DNA of 64,000 bases from contig NZ_JAFIMU010000010.1 of assembly GCF_017302985.1 (NCBI RefSeq), positions 1 through 64,000 on the forward strand. The letters are read 5' to 3'. Every line of letters begins with the position of its first letter. The first letter of the stretch is position 1. A program made the translations under genes and the position numbers. The notes under the pieces are model-generated. The model made no database searches, was not told where the DNA came from, and was given only the letters and a program-made list of their open reading frames with translations. This DNA comes from Corallococcus macrosporus (lineage in GTDB: Bacteria; Myxococcota; Myxococcia; Myxococcales; Myxococcaceae). Below are positions 39,008-46,672 of the stretch, piece by piece.

Positions 39008-39643
39008 TCAGGCGTCCGTCACGCTCGACGCGATCTCTTCGACATCGTCCGCCAGGGCGGCCGCCCGCTCGGCGACAGCGTTGGGGACTCGACGGCTTCC
39101 CGCCAGCTCGGAGGCGAGCTTGCGCGCCATCTGCGCCAGTTTCCGCACCTGGAGGCTCTCCGGCGGCGGCTCCGGCGGGGGCCGGGGGAAGCGCTCGGTG
39201 AACTCCTTCTTGAGCTCCGTGGGAGACTTCTCCGGGCTCCAGATGCTGTCGCGCAGGGACTTGTATTCGGTGGGTGACAGCTGGCCGCGCTCCTCGGCGT
39301 CAGCCAGGACTTCCACCACTTCGAAGGCGGGCGCCTTCTCCGGGAACTCGTGCTGCTGGAGCTCTTCCGGGGCTTCGTGCTTGGCCAGGAAGCTGAACGA
39401 GCGCGTGAGCTTCAGCGCGGTCTGCTTCTTGATGTGCAGCTCCTTGAGGCAGTAGGCCTCGAAGGAGGCGTGGCCCCACTCCTCGTACTTGGCTTCGTCC
39501 CGGACCTGGACGAGCAGCTTGCCCAGCTCCGCCCAGGTGGACTTGAAGCGCTTGGCGGCGAGCAGGACGGTGTGGCGGAACGTCCCCGGGGGGACGCTCA
39601 TGGCCTTCTTGGCGATTTCGACTTCGGCGACAGAGGCGGACAT
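39008..39643 (-). CDS. Conserved hypothetical protein with helix-turn-helix-like segment
   Basis: 211 residues. The preferred ATG gives MSASVAEVEIAKKAMS; a GTG 18 bases upstream is possible. Helical throughout. The segment EEWGHASFEAYCLKELHIKKQ followed by TALKLTRSFSFL resembles an HTH of plasmid/phage or chromosomal regulators, but the match is loose. The C-terminal half is Pro/Arg/Glu-rich and then Ala-rich helix. No strong function call. Lies between clpX and an AgmX-tail protein, all on the same strand. Confidence 0.65.
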   Translation of the reverse strand: MSASVAEVEIAKKAMSVPPGTFRHTVLLAAKRFKSTWAELGKLLVQVRDEAKYEEWGHASFEAYCLKELHIKKQTALKLTRSFSFLAKHEAPEELQQHEFPEKAPAFEVVEVLADAEERGQLSPTEYKSLRDSIWSPEKSPTELKKEFTERFPRPPPEPPPESLQVRKLAQMARKLASELAGSRRVPNAVAERAAALADDVEEIASSVTDA

Positions 39644-39688
39644 GCCTGTTGTATCGGGCACGTCCGGGGGGTGGGCAAGAAAGTCGCC

Positions 39689-40600
39689 CTACCCCCGCTT
39701 GCCGATATTGAACGAAAGTCCCACGGTGGCGCGCTCGCCGTCGTAGGCCTTGAAGGGCCACTTCTTCAGCTCCGCGAAGAGGCACTCGTAGAGCGGGCCC
39801 TGCTTGAACTGGGGGTTGTCCACCCAGAGCTTGTTCACGCGGCCGTCGTTCCCGATGACGAACTCCATCGGAATCTTCGCGGCCAGGCCCGGCGTGCGCT
39901 CGGCCTCTTCCTTGAAGCAGCGGAAGAGCTTGGACTGGTTGCCGGCGACGACGCGGTTGATGGCGCCCTGGTCGAACTGCTGGGCCATCTCCAGGCCGTC
40001 CGGATCCGTGGAGACGCTGCCCGTCCGGGGCGGCCGGTTGGCGGAAGCGGCGCTGGCCACCGCGCCACTGCCCGCTGTCTTGGGGGAGGCACTGCCCTGC
40101 CCCGCGGGGCGATCCGGGCGGCGCGGGTCGTTGGTCGGGTAGGCGAAGAGGTCCTCGTCATCCCCCCGGGCCTGGGCCAGGCGGATGGTGGGCGGATCCA
40201 TGGTGATGCCGTCGCCCTCGTCCGTCGCGCCGAACAGGCCGTAGACGGCGGCGTTGCGCGCCAGGTACCAGCCGGTGACGCCCAACAGGAGCGCCACGCC
40301 CGCGGCGACGCCCGCGAGCACCTTCACGCGCTTCTGGTTGCGGGCCTGCTCCACGAGCATCGTCTGGGCGACGCGGCCCTGCGCCTCGAAGCGCGCGATG
40401 TGCACCTGGAAGGCGGCGGTGTCCCGGAGCGTCCGGAACTCCCGCTCACCCGCCGGCGCCACCGGGCTGTCCGGGGTCAGTTCCCCCGTGTAGAGCTTCT
40501 CCACCACCTGGGATGCGGTGATGGGCCCCAGCACCAGGTCTCCCTGTCGGAAAAGCCACTGCCCATCACTGTCCACCGCGAGTTCTTGTCCGGCCAGCAT
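39689..40600 (-). CDS. AgmX/PglI-type C-terminal domain protein with GYF-like N-terminus
   Basis: 303 residues. N-terminal GYF_2-like module (GQWLFRQGDLVLGPITASQV), then one transmembrane helix (VLAGVAAGVALLLGVTGWYL), a Pro/Ala/Ser-rich linker and a C-terminal TonB-like domain (VVAGNQSKLFRCFKEEAERTP; IPMEFVIGNDGRVNKLWVDN) that is the AgmX/PglI tail. In Myxococcus, proteins with this tail are linked to gliding-motility or envelope complexes, so a periplasm-spanning role is inferred. Divergent from truA by 43 bases. Confidence 0.86.
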   Translation of the reverse strand: MLAGQELAVDSDGQWLFRQGDLVLGPITASQVVEKLYTGELTPDSPVAPAGEREFRTLRDTAAFQVHIARFEAQGRVAQTMLVEQARNQKRVKVLAGVAAGVALLLGVTGWYLARNAAVYGLFGATDEGDGITMDPPTIRLAQARGDDEDLFAYPTNDPRRPDRPAGQGSASPKTAGSGAVASAASANRPPRTGSVSTDPDGLEMAQQFDQGAINRVVAGNQSKLFRCFKEEAERTPGLAAKIPMEFVIGNDGRVNKLWVDNPQFKQGPLYECLFAELKKWPFKAYDGERATVGLSFNIGKRG

Positions 40601-40643
40601 TCGCGCGGGAGTATCGTGTGTCTCCCAGCGTCATCGCAACGCC

Positions 40644-41504
40644 GTGGCAAAGCCCTCGCTCAAACGAATTCCCGCCGTACTGTGGACTTGGTATCGCGGT
40701 GGAAACTTCCGCGGCTTCCAGCGCCAGGTGGAAGGCCCCACGGTCCAGGACGCGCTCGAAGACGCCCTGGAGCAGGCAGGCTCACCGGCGACGGTGATGC
40801 CGTCCGGGCGCACCGACCGGGGCGTGCACGCGCGGATGCAGGTCATCAGCCTGCGCCTCAATGAGGACGTGCCCCTGGACTCGCTGCCCGCGAGGCTCCA
40901 GCCGCACCTCTCCCCGGACGTGGGGCTGTGCATCGCGAAGCGGCCGCCGGGCGCCTTCCACGCCCAGTGGAGCGCGAGCGGCAAGGAGTACCGCTATCAC
41001 CTGACGCTGGGTGGACCGCCGACGGAAGCGTGGCGGCCGTACGCGCTGGACGTGGCGGCGGACGGGACGCTCCAGGCCGGTCACCGGGTGACGCCGGAGC
41101 GGCTGGAGGCGCTGCTCGCCCGCGCCGTGGGCACGCGGGACTTCACCGCGTTCCACGAGCGTTCCAGTCCCCAGAAGCCGCGCACGCTCGCGTCCGCCAC
41201 CCTGCGGGAGCTGGGCGGAGGGCTCTTCGAGGCGCGGCTGGAGGGAGATGGCTTCGCGCGCTACCAGGTGCGGTACCTGGTGGGCAGTGCGCTGAAGGTC
41301 GCCGCGGGGCTCCTGTCCGAGGAGCAGTGGCACGCGGCGCTGGATGCGGGGAGCGCCCTGGCCGGCTTCAAGGCCCCGGCGCATGGGCTGGTGCTGTGGG
41401 AGGTCCGCTATCCTTCCGCGGTGGACCCCTTCGGGCCCGGCGAGCGCCTCCACCCGCCCGGTCTGCCCGACGCGCCACCCTTCACGGGAGCGCCGCCGGG
41501 CTGA
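40644..41504 (+). CDS. truA: tRNA pseudouridine synthase A
   Basis: 286 residues from a GTG. Catalytic Asp in SGRTDRGVHARMQV; other family parts are TWYRGGNFRGFQRQ, FHAQWSASGKEYRYHL, DFTAFHE and RYQVRYLVGSAL. It makes pseudouridine at tRNA positions 38-40. No good ribosome-binding site before the GTG, but no better start exists near the domain edge. Confidence 0.96.
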   Translation: MAKPSLKRIPAVLWTWYRGGNFRGFQRQVEGPTVQDALEDALEQAGSPATVMPSGRTDRGVHARMQVISLRLNEDVPLDSLPARLQPHLSPDVGLCIAKRPPGAFHAQWSASGKEYRYHLTLGGPPTEAWRPYALDVAADGTLQAGHRVTPERLEALLARAVGTRDFTAFHERSSPQKPRTLASATLRELGGGLFEARLEGDGFARYQVRYLVGSALKVAAGLLSEEQWHAALDAGSALAGFKAPAHGLVLWEVRYPSAVDPFGPGERLHPPGLPDAPPFTGAPPG

Positions 41505-41514
41505 CGTCGCGCTT

Positions 41515-41679
41515 TCAGTCCACGAAGCGCGCTTCGTACTTCGCCAGCAGATCCGAGATGGCCTCCCGGAGGTACTCGCTCTGACGGATGCGCGTGGTGC
41601 GCGACAGCTCCTTCAGGGCATCCAGCTTCTCGCGATTGAGACGAAACACGACCGAGGTGAGGCGGGGATTCATGTCCAA
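41515..41679 (-). CDS. Small ribbon-helix-helix DNA-binding protein
   Basis: 54 residues. TTG 41679 has GGAGG eight bases upstream; the ATG at 41673 lies two codons later and is the alternative. RHH pattern: RLTSVVFRLNREKLDALKEL as strand and helix 1, then RQSEYLREAISDLLAKYEA as helix 2. Resembles CopG/MetJ-type regulators or antitoxins, but no toxin gene is adjacent. Confidence 0.72.
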   Translation of the reverse strand: MDMNPRLTSVVFRLNREKLDALKELSRTTRIRQSEYLREAISDLLAKYEARFVD

Positions 41680-41742
41680 GTGCGTGGCCTCCGACAGATG
41701 CACACACCCTCTCACAATGTCGGACAACCTCAAGAAAACAAC

Positions 41743-42267
41743 CTACGAGGCCGAACCCACCGGGATGATCCACTGCAACCCGGTGAAGAGCTCGGTGTCC
41801 GCGCGCAGTCCGGAGCCGAACCCGAACGTGAAGCCGAGCCCGCCGTACAGCGCGAAATGATCCAAGAGGGTGTGTCTGGCGCCGAACCCTAAGCGAGGCC
41901 CCAGCCACGGCCCAGAAATCGGCCGCACGGAAACGCCGAGATCAAAGAAGGTCCGCCACGACTCGGATCCGAAGACGCTGCGGTAACCGGTGATCAGCGC
42001 CAGCTCCTCCCCCGGGCGGCCGGTGCTGCCGCGCGCGAGGAGGAACACCTCATTCCCCTCGTAGCCGACGGTGAGCGCGGCCCCCAGGTCCAGGTGCCCG
42101 GCGAGCCCGGACACGGCGGAGGTGCCGCTGATCCGTTCGGTGTACGTGGCCCCGGGCCCCACGGTGAGGATCAGCGAGCGCTGGCGCGCGTAGGGCCCGT
42201 CGTCCACGAACTCCGCCGCGGCGGCGGGGGCGGCCGCGAGGATCAGGACGGCCGGGAGCCCCTTCAC
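41743..42267 (-). CDS. Predicted outer-membrane beta-barrel protein
   Basis: 174 residues from a GTG that overlaps the larE stop (GTGA). Signal peptide (PAVLILAAAPAAAA), then strand-like blocks (LDLGAALTVGYEGNEVFLLA; FALYGGLGFTFGFGSGLRA). Small barrel, about eight strands. Co-translated with larE; the connection between them is unclear. Confidence 0.7.
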   Translation of the reverse strand: MKGLPAVLILAAAPAAAAEFVDDGPYARQRSLILTVGPGATYTERISGTSAVSGLAGHLDLGAALTVGYEGNEVFLLARGSTGRPGEELALITGYRSVFGSESWRTFFDLGVSVRPISGPWLGPRLGFGARHTLLDHFALYGGLGFTFGFGSGLRADTELFTGLQWIIPVGSAS

Positions 42268-43172
42268 CCCACCACCGGGAGCTTGAAGCCCTCGGCGGGT
42301 CCCTTCCCCTGCCCTGCCCCGGCCGCGGGGGTGATGCCGGCGGCCTCGTTGAGGCGGCCCGAGCGGAAGGGCTCCAGGTCCAGGGCCACGAACTTGAAGC
42401 CCAGGGACTTGAAGGCGCCGTTGATCCGCTCGCGGATGCCGGCCTCGAAGAAGCGCGGGTACTCCTCGCTGGCCAGCTCGATGCGCGCCACGTCCTGGTG
42501 GTAGCGCACGCGGAACTGCTTGAACTCCAGGGCGCGCAGCTCCGACTCCGCGGCGGCGATCTGCAGCAGCCGGTCGCGCGTCACGGACGTGCCGTAGGGG
42601 ATGCGCGACGCCAGGCACGCCATCTGCGGCTTGTCCCAGGTGGGCAGCCCCAGCTTGCGGCTCCACGCGCGGATCTCATCCTTGGTGAGCCCCGCCTGGG
42701 CCAGGGGGGACGACACCTGGTGCTCCTTCGCGGCCTTGTGGCCGGGGCGGTGATCCTTGAAGTCGTCCGCGTTGAAGCCGTCCAGCACCACGGCGAGCCC
42801 CAGCTCCGCGCGCTTCGCCTCGCAGAGGTCGTACAGCTCCGTCTTGCAGAAGTAGCAGCGGTTGGTGGGGTTGGCGGCGTAGTTGGGGTTCGCCAGCTCG
42901 TTGCTGGAGACGACGACGTGGCGGGCGCCCAGGCGGTCCGCCAGCTCACGGGCCTCGCGCTCCTCCTCCGGGGCCACGGAGGCCGACAGCGCGGTGAGCG
43001 CCAGGGCGCGCTCGCCCAGCACCTCCGCAGCGATGGCGAGGACGAAAGTGGAGTCCACGCCGCCGGAGAACGCCACCAGCGCACTGCCGTGGGCGCGCAG
43101 GGCTTCGCGCATCGCCTCCAGCTTGGGGCGGGACGCTTCACACAGGGCTTCAATCCGCTCGGGGCTCAGCAT
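42264..43172 (-). CDS. larE: LarE-type ATP-dependent sulfur transferase
   Basis: 302 residues; AGGAG is well placed. PP-loop SGGVDST, then CYFC (NRCYFCKTELYDLC) and ACLASR. The CxxC plus the later Cys is the three-Cys pattern that binds a 4Fe-4S cluster in some LarE proteins, as opposed to the single-Cys sacrificial type. LarE donates sulfur in nickel-pincer cofactor synthesis, but no larB, larC or larA is in the window, so another sulfuration target is possible. Its neighbour is an APS-kinase-like gene and then the CysO-type cluster. Confidence 0.9.
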   Translation of the reverse strand: MLSPERIEALCEASRPKLEAMREALRAHGSALVAFSGGVDSTFVLAIAAEVLGERALALTALSASVAPEEEREARELADRLGARHVVVSSNELANPNYAANPTNRCYFCKTELYDLCEAKRAELGLAVVLDGFNADDFKDHRPGHKAAKEHQVSSPLAQAGLTKDEIRAWSRKLGLPTWDKPQMACLASRIPYGTSVTRDRLLQIAAAESELRALEFKQFRVRYHQDVARIELASEEYPRFFEAGIRERINGAFKSLGFKFVALDLEPFRSGRLNEAAGITPAAGAGQGKGPAEGFKLPVVG

Positions 43173-43264
43173 GGGGGACTCCTAAAACGGAAGGGCCCCG
43201 GATTGCACGCGCATCGCGCGAGCAACCTGGAGCCCTTCGACAGTCAGGGGACAGCGGGGGGCTT

Positions 43265-44038
43265 CTAGCGGGCCTTGCCCTTCACGGCCTTCTTCTTCGC
43301 GGCGGCGGGGGCCGGCTTGCCCACGCGGGCGGCGCGGGTGGCCGGACGCGCCTTGGCGCCCTTGGAGCCCTTGTCCGCCTTGGGCGTCTTCGCGGCCTTC
43401 ACGGCGGCGACCCGGGCGGGGGCCTCCTCCTCGTCGCGGCGGGCCTTCTTGGCCGGCAGCGGGTTGGCCTTCATCTTCTTGCCGGTGATGATCTTCAGCT
43501 CGTCCGTCGTCATCAGGCCCAGGTCCAGCAGCGCCTGGAAGATCTTCGTGCCGCCGTCCTCCACCGACTCCGTGTCGGAGTAGATGGTCACCTCGGGAGA
43601 GGTGGGCGGCTCGTAGGGCTCCGTGATGCCGATGAAGTTCGGGATCTCGCCGTTGAGCGCCTTCTTGTACTTGCCCGTGGTGTCGCGCTCGATGAGCTTC
43701 TCCGTGGGGCAGTCGACGTAGACCTCCACGTACTTGCCCACCGAGCGGCGCACTTCCTCACGGCTCGACTTGTAGGGGCTCACGCAGGGGACGAGCACCG
43801 CCGTGCCGTTGCGGGCCAGGAGGCCGGCGACGAAGCCCAGGCGGCGCACCACCATGTTGCGCTCGTCCTTGGTGTCGCCGATGCCGGCCCACAGGTCGTT
43901 CTGGAGTTCACCCTCATCGAGGACCTCCACGTTGCGTCCGACCTGCCGGAGGCGCGCCGCGATGTAGGCGGCCGTCGTGCTCTTCCCGGTCCCGGACATG
44001 CCGGTCAGCCAGAGGGTGAAACCAGTGTTGGGGGCCAT
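43265..44038 (-). CDS. cysC: Adenylylsulfate (APS) kinase-like protein with Lys/Ala-rich tail
   Basis: 257 residues. P-loop WLTGMSGTGKSTTAAYIA and the CysC-type lower half (ERDTTGKYKKALNGEIPNFI; GITEPYEPP) are clear. The family motif DGDxxR is replaced by DEGELQ, so APS phosphorylation should not be assumed. About 65 residues of Lys/Ala-rich, basic tail (AAKTPKADKGSKGAK) are extra to the family. No CysD/CysN partner lies nearby. Probably a CysC-family kinase, exact substrate unproven. Confidence 0.85.
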   Translation of the reverse strand: MAPNTGFTLWLTGMSGTGKSTTAAYIAARLRQVGRNVEVLDEGELQNDLWAGIGDTKDERNMVVRRLGFVAGLLARNGTAVLVPCVSPYKSSREEVRRSVGKYVEVYVDCPTEKLIERDTTGKYKKALNGEIPNFIGITEPYEPPTSPEVTIYSDTESVEDGGTKIFQALLDLGLMTTDELKIITGKKMKANPLPAKKARRDEEEAPARVAAVKAAKTPKADKGSKGAKARPATRAARVGKPAPAAAKKKAVKGKAR

Positions 44039-44113
44039 AAGGGTTCAAACTCCCTGCGTCCGGAGCGCTTATTGCACGCGGCGTGGGACGCGGCAGATCC
44101 AATTGACCGCCGC

Positions 44114-44143
44114 TTTATAGACGATAACCCGGTCACTTGACAA
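44114..44143 (-). promoter_or_regulatory. Probable sigma-70 promoter of the cysC-like gene
   Basis: TTGTCA (five of six) and TATAAA (five of six) with an 18-base spacer, 75 bases before the ATG at 44038. The -10 is unusually clear in this GC-rich sequence. Confidence 0.6.
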
Positions 44144-44149
44144 TTCGGA

Positions 44150-44169
44150 CCCACCTTTCCGCAGGTGGG
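44150..44169 (-). terminator. Hairpin after the JAMM protease gene
   Basis: Perfect 7-bp stem CCCACCT/AGGTGGG with a 6-base loop, 26 bases past the stop at 44196. It separates the sulfur-carrier cluster from the cysC-like promoter. Confidence 0.5.
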
Positions 44170-44195
44170 GTTGGTCGCCGGGCAAGTTCCCGCCC

Positions 44196-44684
44196 TTACA
44201 CGGGTTTTTCAAACCTGAAATCCGCCAATGGAAGCGGAACAGTCTGAAAACCCCCCGTGCTCCAAACCGACTGGGAGGCGGAGGCAGCCCTGCCTCCGCA
44301 TATGGCGACTACGATATATGACACCTGAGGCAGGAGCGCGATTCCCGACGGGGCGGCTTGGCGTCGATCTTCGCTGGAGAACACTGCGGGCGTGTCCACA
44401 TGCGAGTGGAAGACACTGACCACCGCCTCCTGTCGCAGGTCCGCGTCCAGGCACACCTGGAGCCACGCCTCCGGCGCGAAGGCATAGGCGACACGGGGCG
44501 TGGGGGAGACGTTGGGCAGGGGAACGACCCGCCAGGAGTCCCCCTCCCCCACCCCGCTCCGGAGGATCACGCCGCAGCCCTCGTGGGGCCACGCGGCCTC
44601 CAGGTGGCGGATCATCCCGGCGAGGACTTCCGGGGGGACGTCGCGGATCAGGGCTTCGCTTCCGCCGCCGCGCAGCGCGAGCAC
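44196..44684 (-). CDS. JAMM/Mov34 metalloprotease, Mec-like
   Basis: About 162 residues. The GTG at 44684 has GGAG eight bases upstream and overlaps the degenerate E1 gene by 37 bases; the next ATG is 44615. The JAMM zinc motif is complete: EGCG with the catalytic Glu, HSHVDTPAVFSSED giving His-x-His and Ser-x-x-Asp. Related actinobacterial Mec (Rv1334) cleaves cysteine from the CysO carrier, and here a CysO-like carrier is encoded two genes upstream. Probable role: release of a sulfur product from that carrier. Confidence 0.88.
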   Translation of the reverse strand: MLALRGGGSEALIRDVPPEVLAGMIRHLEAAWPHEGCGVILRSGVGEGDSWRVVPLPNVSPTPRVAYAFAPEAWLQVCLDADLRQEAVVSVFHSHVDTPAVFSSEDRRQAAPSGIALLPQVSYIVVAICGGRAASASQSVWSTGGFQTVPLPLADFRFEKPV

Positions 44685-45280
44685 CGGCGCGGCTCCAGGT
44701 CCGTCATCGCGCCCGGCGCGCTCAACCACCGGCCGCCCAGCGCCGGGCCCATCCCCAGCCGCAGCCGCTGGAACACCAGCGCGCCCAGGGCGCCCAGGGC
44801 CACGCCCATGGCCCCGTCCGGCGGCGTGCCCAGGTGGCGCACCGTCTCCCCGAAGCACCAGACGCAGCCGTCCCTGCCCCGGAAAACCACTGCGCCGCGC
44901 ACGCCGTCACCGCCCAGCGCGACCCAGGGGGCCTCGCCGCTCCAGGCCGCCGGCAGCTCCGCGAGCAGCCCGCCGCCGGACGTGCCCACCGCGTCCGGGT
45001 TCACCTCCGGAATCACGCGCGCCAGCACCTCCGCCACGGGCTGGCCCACGTCCTGGGCCGACGCGAGGAACCCCGGCGACCAGGGCCCCATGGTCAAGGA
45101 GCCCACGCCCGTCACCGGGGTGCCGCCGCCGGCCAGGTACGCCGTGGCGGTGAGGCCGGACGCGCCCAGCCCGTCCACGCGTGCGCCGCCCGACAGCAGG
45201 GCCTCCTGGCCGCGCCCGCCCACGTCCCGCAGGAGGATCTGCCGGGAGTAGCGGAGAATCTGATCCTCGCGCAGCGCCAT
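44648..45280 (-). CDS. Degenerate ThiF/MoeB-like (E1-like) protein
   Basis: 210 residues; GAGGAG lies before the ATG. The start LREDQILRYSRQILLRDVGG is clearly MoeB/ThiF-like, and GLGASG is a relic of the nucleotide glycine motif. The Asp/Arg ATP-binding block and the catalytic Cys loop found in the true E1 nearby are missing, and the region after it is short. Two zinc-type Cys pairs persist (CVWC; CSRC). It is too well kept as an ORF to be a pseudogene, so it is probably a scaffold or accessory subunit. It sits between the CysO-like carrier and the JAMM protease. Confidence 0.8.
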   Translation of the reverse strand: MALREDQILRYSRQILLRDVGGRGQEALLSGGARVDGLGASGLTATAYLAGGGTPVTGVGSLTMGPWSPGFLASAQDVGQPVAEVLARVIPEVNPDAVGTSGGGLLAELPAAWSGEAPWVALGGDGVRGAVVFRGRDGCVWCFGETVRHLGTPPDGAMGVALGALGALVFQRLRLGMGPALGGRWLSAPGAMTDLEPRRCSRCAAAEAKP

Positions 45281-45290
45281 GACGCTCCTC

Positions 45291-45563
45291 TCAGCCCCCC
45301 GCCATGGCCGGGATGAGGGTGATGCGGTCCGCGTCCTTCACCGGCGTGTCCAGGGCGTTGAGCGCGCGCACGTCCTCCTCGTTGAGGAAGATGTTCACGT
45401 ACCGGCGCACGGTGCCCTTGTCGTCGAAGAGGCGCGCGCCCATGCCGGGGTAGCGCGCGTCCAGGTCGCGCAGCACCTCGCCCACGGTGGCGCCGGTGGC
45501 CTGGACCTCGGCCTGGTTGCGCGTGAGCGTGCGCATGGGTGTCGGAATGCGAATGGTGGCCAT
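45291..45563 (-). CDS. CysO-like/MoaD-family ubiquitin-like sulfur carrier
   Basis: 90 residues, complete and of family length, ending in the free di-Gly tail (LIPAMAGG). MATIRIPTPMR, GATVGEVLRDLDARYPGM and RRYVNIFLNEEDVR are very like CysO of actinobacteria, more so than MoaD of molybdopterin synthase. The carrier would be adenylated by an E1, thiocarboxylated, and used as a sulfur donor, probably for cysteine synthesis. Separated by 3 bases from tusA and 10 bases from the degenerate E1. Confidence 0.9.
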   Translation of the reverse strand: MATIRIPTPMRTLTRNQAEVQATGATVGEVLRDLDARYPGMGARLFDDKGTVRRYVNIFLNEEDVRALNALDTPVKDADRITLIPAMAGG

Positions 45564-45566
45564 GGT

Positions 45567-45806
45567 TCATTTCCCCCGCTTGCGGATGATCAACCGGTGC
45601 GTGCCGTCCCCGCGCGGATCCAGGGACACCACGTCGTGGCCCTCATCCTTCGCGCTGCGGGGCACGTTCTTCAAGGGTTCATCGCCCTTGAGCAGCACCT
45701 CCAGCAGCGAGTCCGCGGGCAGCGACTCCAGCTTCAGCTTGGTGCGCACGTAGGTCATCGGACACACCTCGCGGGTGATGTCCAACGTCGCCGTCACGTC
45801 GGGCAT
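45567..45806 (-). CDS. TusA-family sulfur-transfer protein
   Basis: 79 residues; GAGGA precedes the ATG. N-terminal strand LDITREVCPMTYVRTKLKLE holds the conserved active-site Cys of TusA/SirA-type proteins, with CPMT in place of the classical CPxP. Carries persulfide sulfur between proteins. Overlaps the E1 gene by 13 bases. Confidence 0.9.
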   Translation of the reverse strand: MPDVTATLDITREVCPMTYVRTKLKLESLPADSLLEVLLKGDEPLKNVPRSAKDEGHDVVSLDPRGDGTHRLIIRKRGK

Positions 45807-46570
45807 GCGGTGTCCTCCTGGGACGAGGGGAACGGGGGCAGCGTCTGGATGTTGCACCCCGGGCAGCCGGGCGCGCGCGTCACCTTCACCGTGCGCCCCT
45901 CCAGCGTCTCGCCGTCGAGCACGTGCAGCGTGGCCTGACCCCGCGGCCCCGTCGCCGCGCCCGCCAGCAGCTCCAGCGCGAGCAGCGCCTGCACCGCGCC
46001 GATGAGCCCCGCCATCGCGCCCAGCACGCCCGCCTGCGCGCAGGTGGGCACCGCGTCCGGGGGCGGCACGTCCTCGTAGAGGCAGCGCAGGCACGGCCCG
46101 CCGGGGTCGATGCGCAGGGCCTGGCCGTTCATGCGCAGCACGCCGCCGTACACCAGCGGCACGCCGGTGAGCACCGCCACGTCCGACAGGAAGAACTTGG
46201 TGGCCACGCCGTCCGTCGCGTCCACCACCAGGTCGTGCTCGCGGAAGAGGCCCTCCGCGTTGCCCGCGTCCAGCCGCTCCGGCAGGGCCTCCACGCTCAG
46301 GCCGGGGAAGGCGCGCAGCAGGCCCGCGGCGGCGGACTCCGCCTTGAAGCGGCCAACGTCCTGGGTGCGGTGCCAGAGCTGCCGGGGCAGGTTCGTCACG
46401 TCCACCCGGTCCGGATCCACCAGCGTCAGGTGGCCCACTCCGCCCTGCGCCAGCGCGAGCGACGCCGGACAGCCCAGGCCGCCTGCCCCCACTACCAGCA
46501 CCCGCGCGCGCTCGATGCGGGTGGCGTGGGGAATGCGCGCGTGGTGGTCGGTATCCGGCGAACCGTGCAT
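45794..46570 (-). CDS. moeB: MoeB/ThiF-type E1 adenylyltransferase
   Basis: 258 residues. All E1 features are visible: VLVVGAGGLGCPASLALAQGG, LVDPDRVDVTNLPRQ, the Arg-containing HRTQDVGRFKA, and VPTCAQAGVLGAMAGLIG with the catalytic Cys, plus two zinc Cys pairs (CLRC; CPGC). Predicted to adenylate the C-terminal Gly of the adjacent CysO-like carrier. The first gene of the minus-strand cluster, divergent from a small lipoprotein gene. The rhodanese domain of MoeZ is absent, so the TusA-like gene may fill that role. Confidence 0.92.
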   Translation of the reverse strand: MHGSPDTDHHARIPHATRIERARVLVVGAGGLGCPASLALAQGGVGHLTLVDPDRVDVTNLPRQLWHRTQDVGRFKAESAAAGLLRAFPGLSVEALPERLDAGNAEGLFREHDLVVDATDGVATKFFLSDVAVLTGVPLVYGGVLRMNGQALRIDPGGPCLRCLYEDVPPPDAVPTCAQAGVLGAMAGLIGAVQALLALELLAGAATGPRGQATLHVLDGETLEGRTVKVTRAPGCPGCNIQTLPPFPSSQEDTACPT

Positions 46571-46672
46571 GGGGCTGGTGCTCCGCGAGGAACGAAACGA
46601 ATATGGGGCGTCGACTGGACGTCCCCTCTTCAAACCGCCGCCGTCACAAGCGGCCCTCACCTGCCAGGACAT

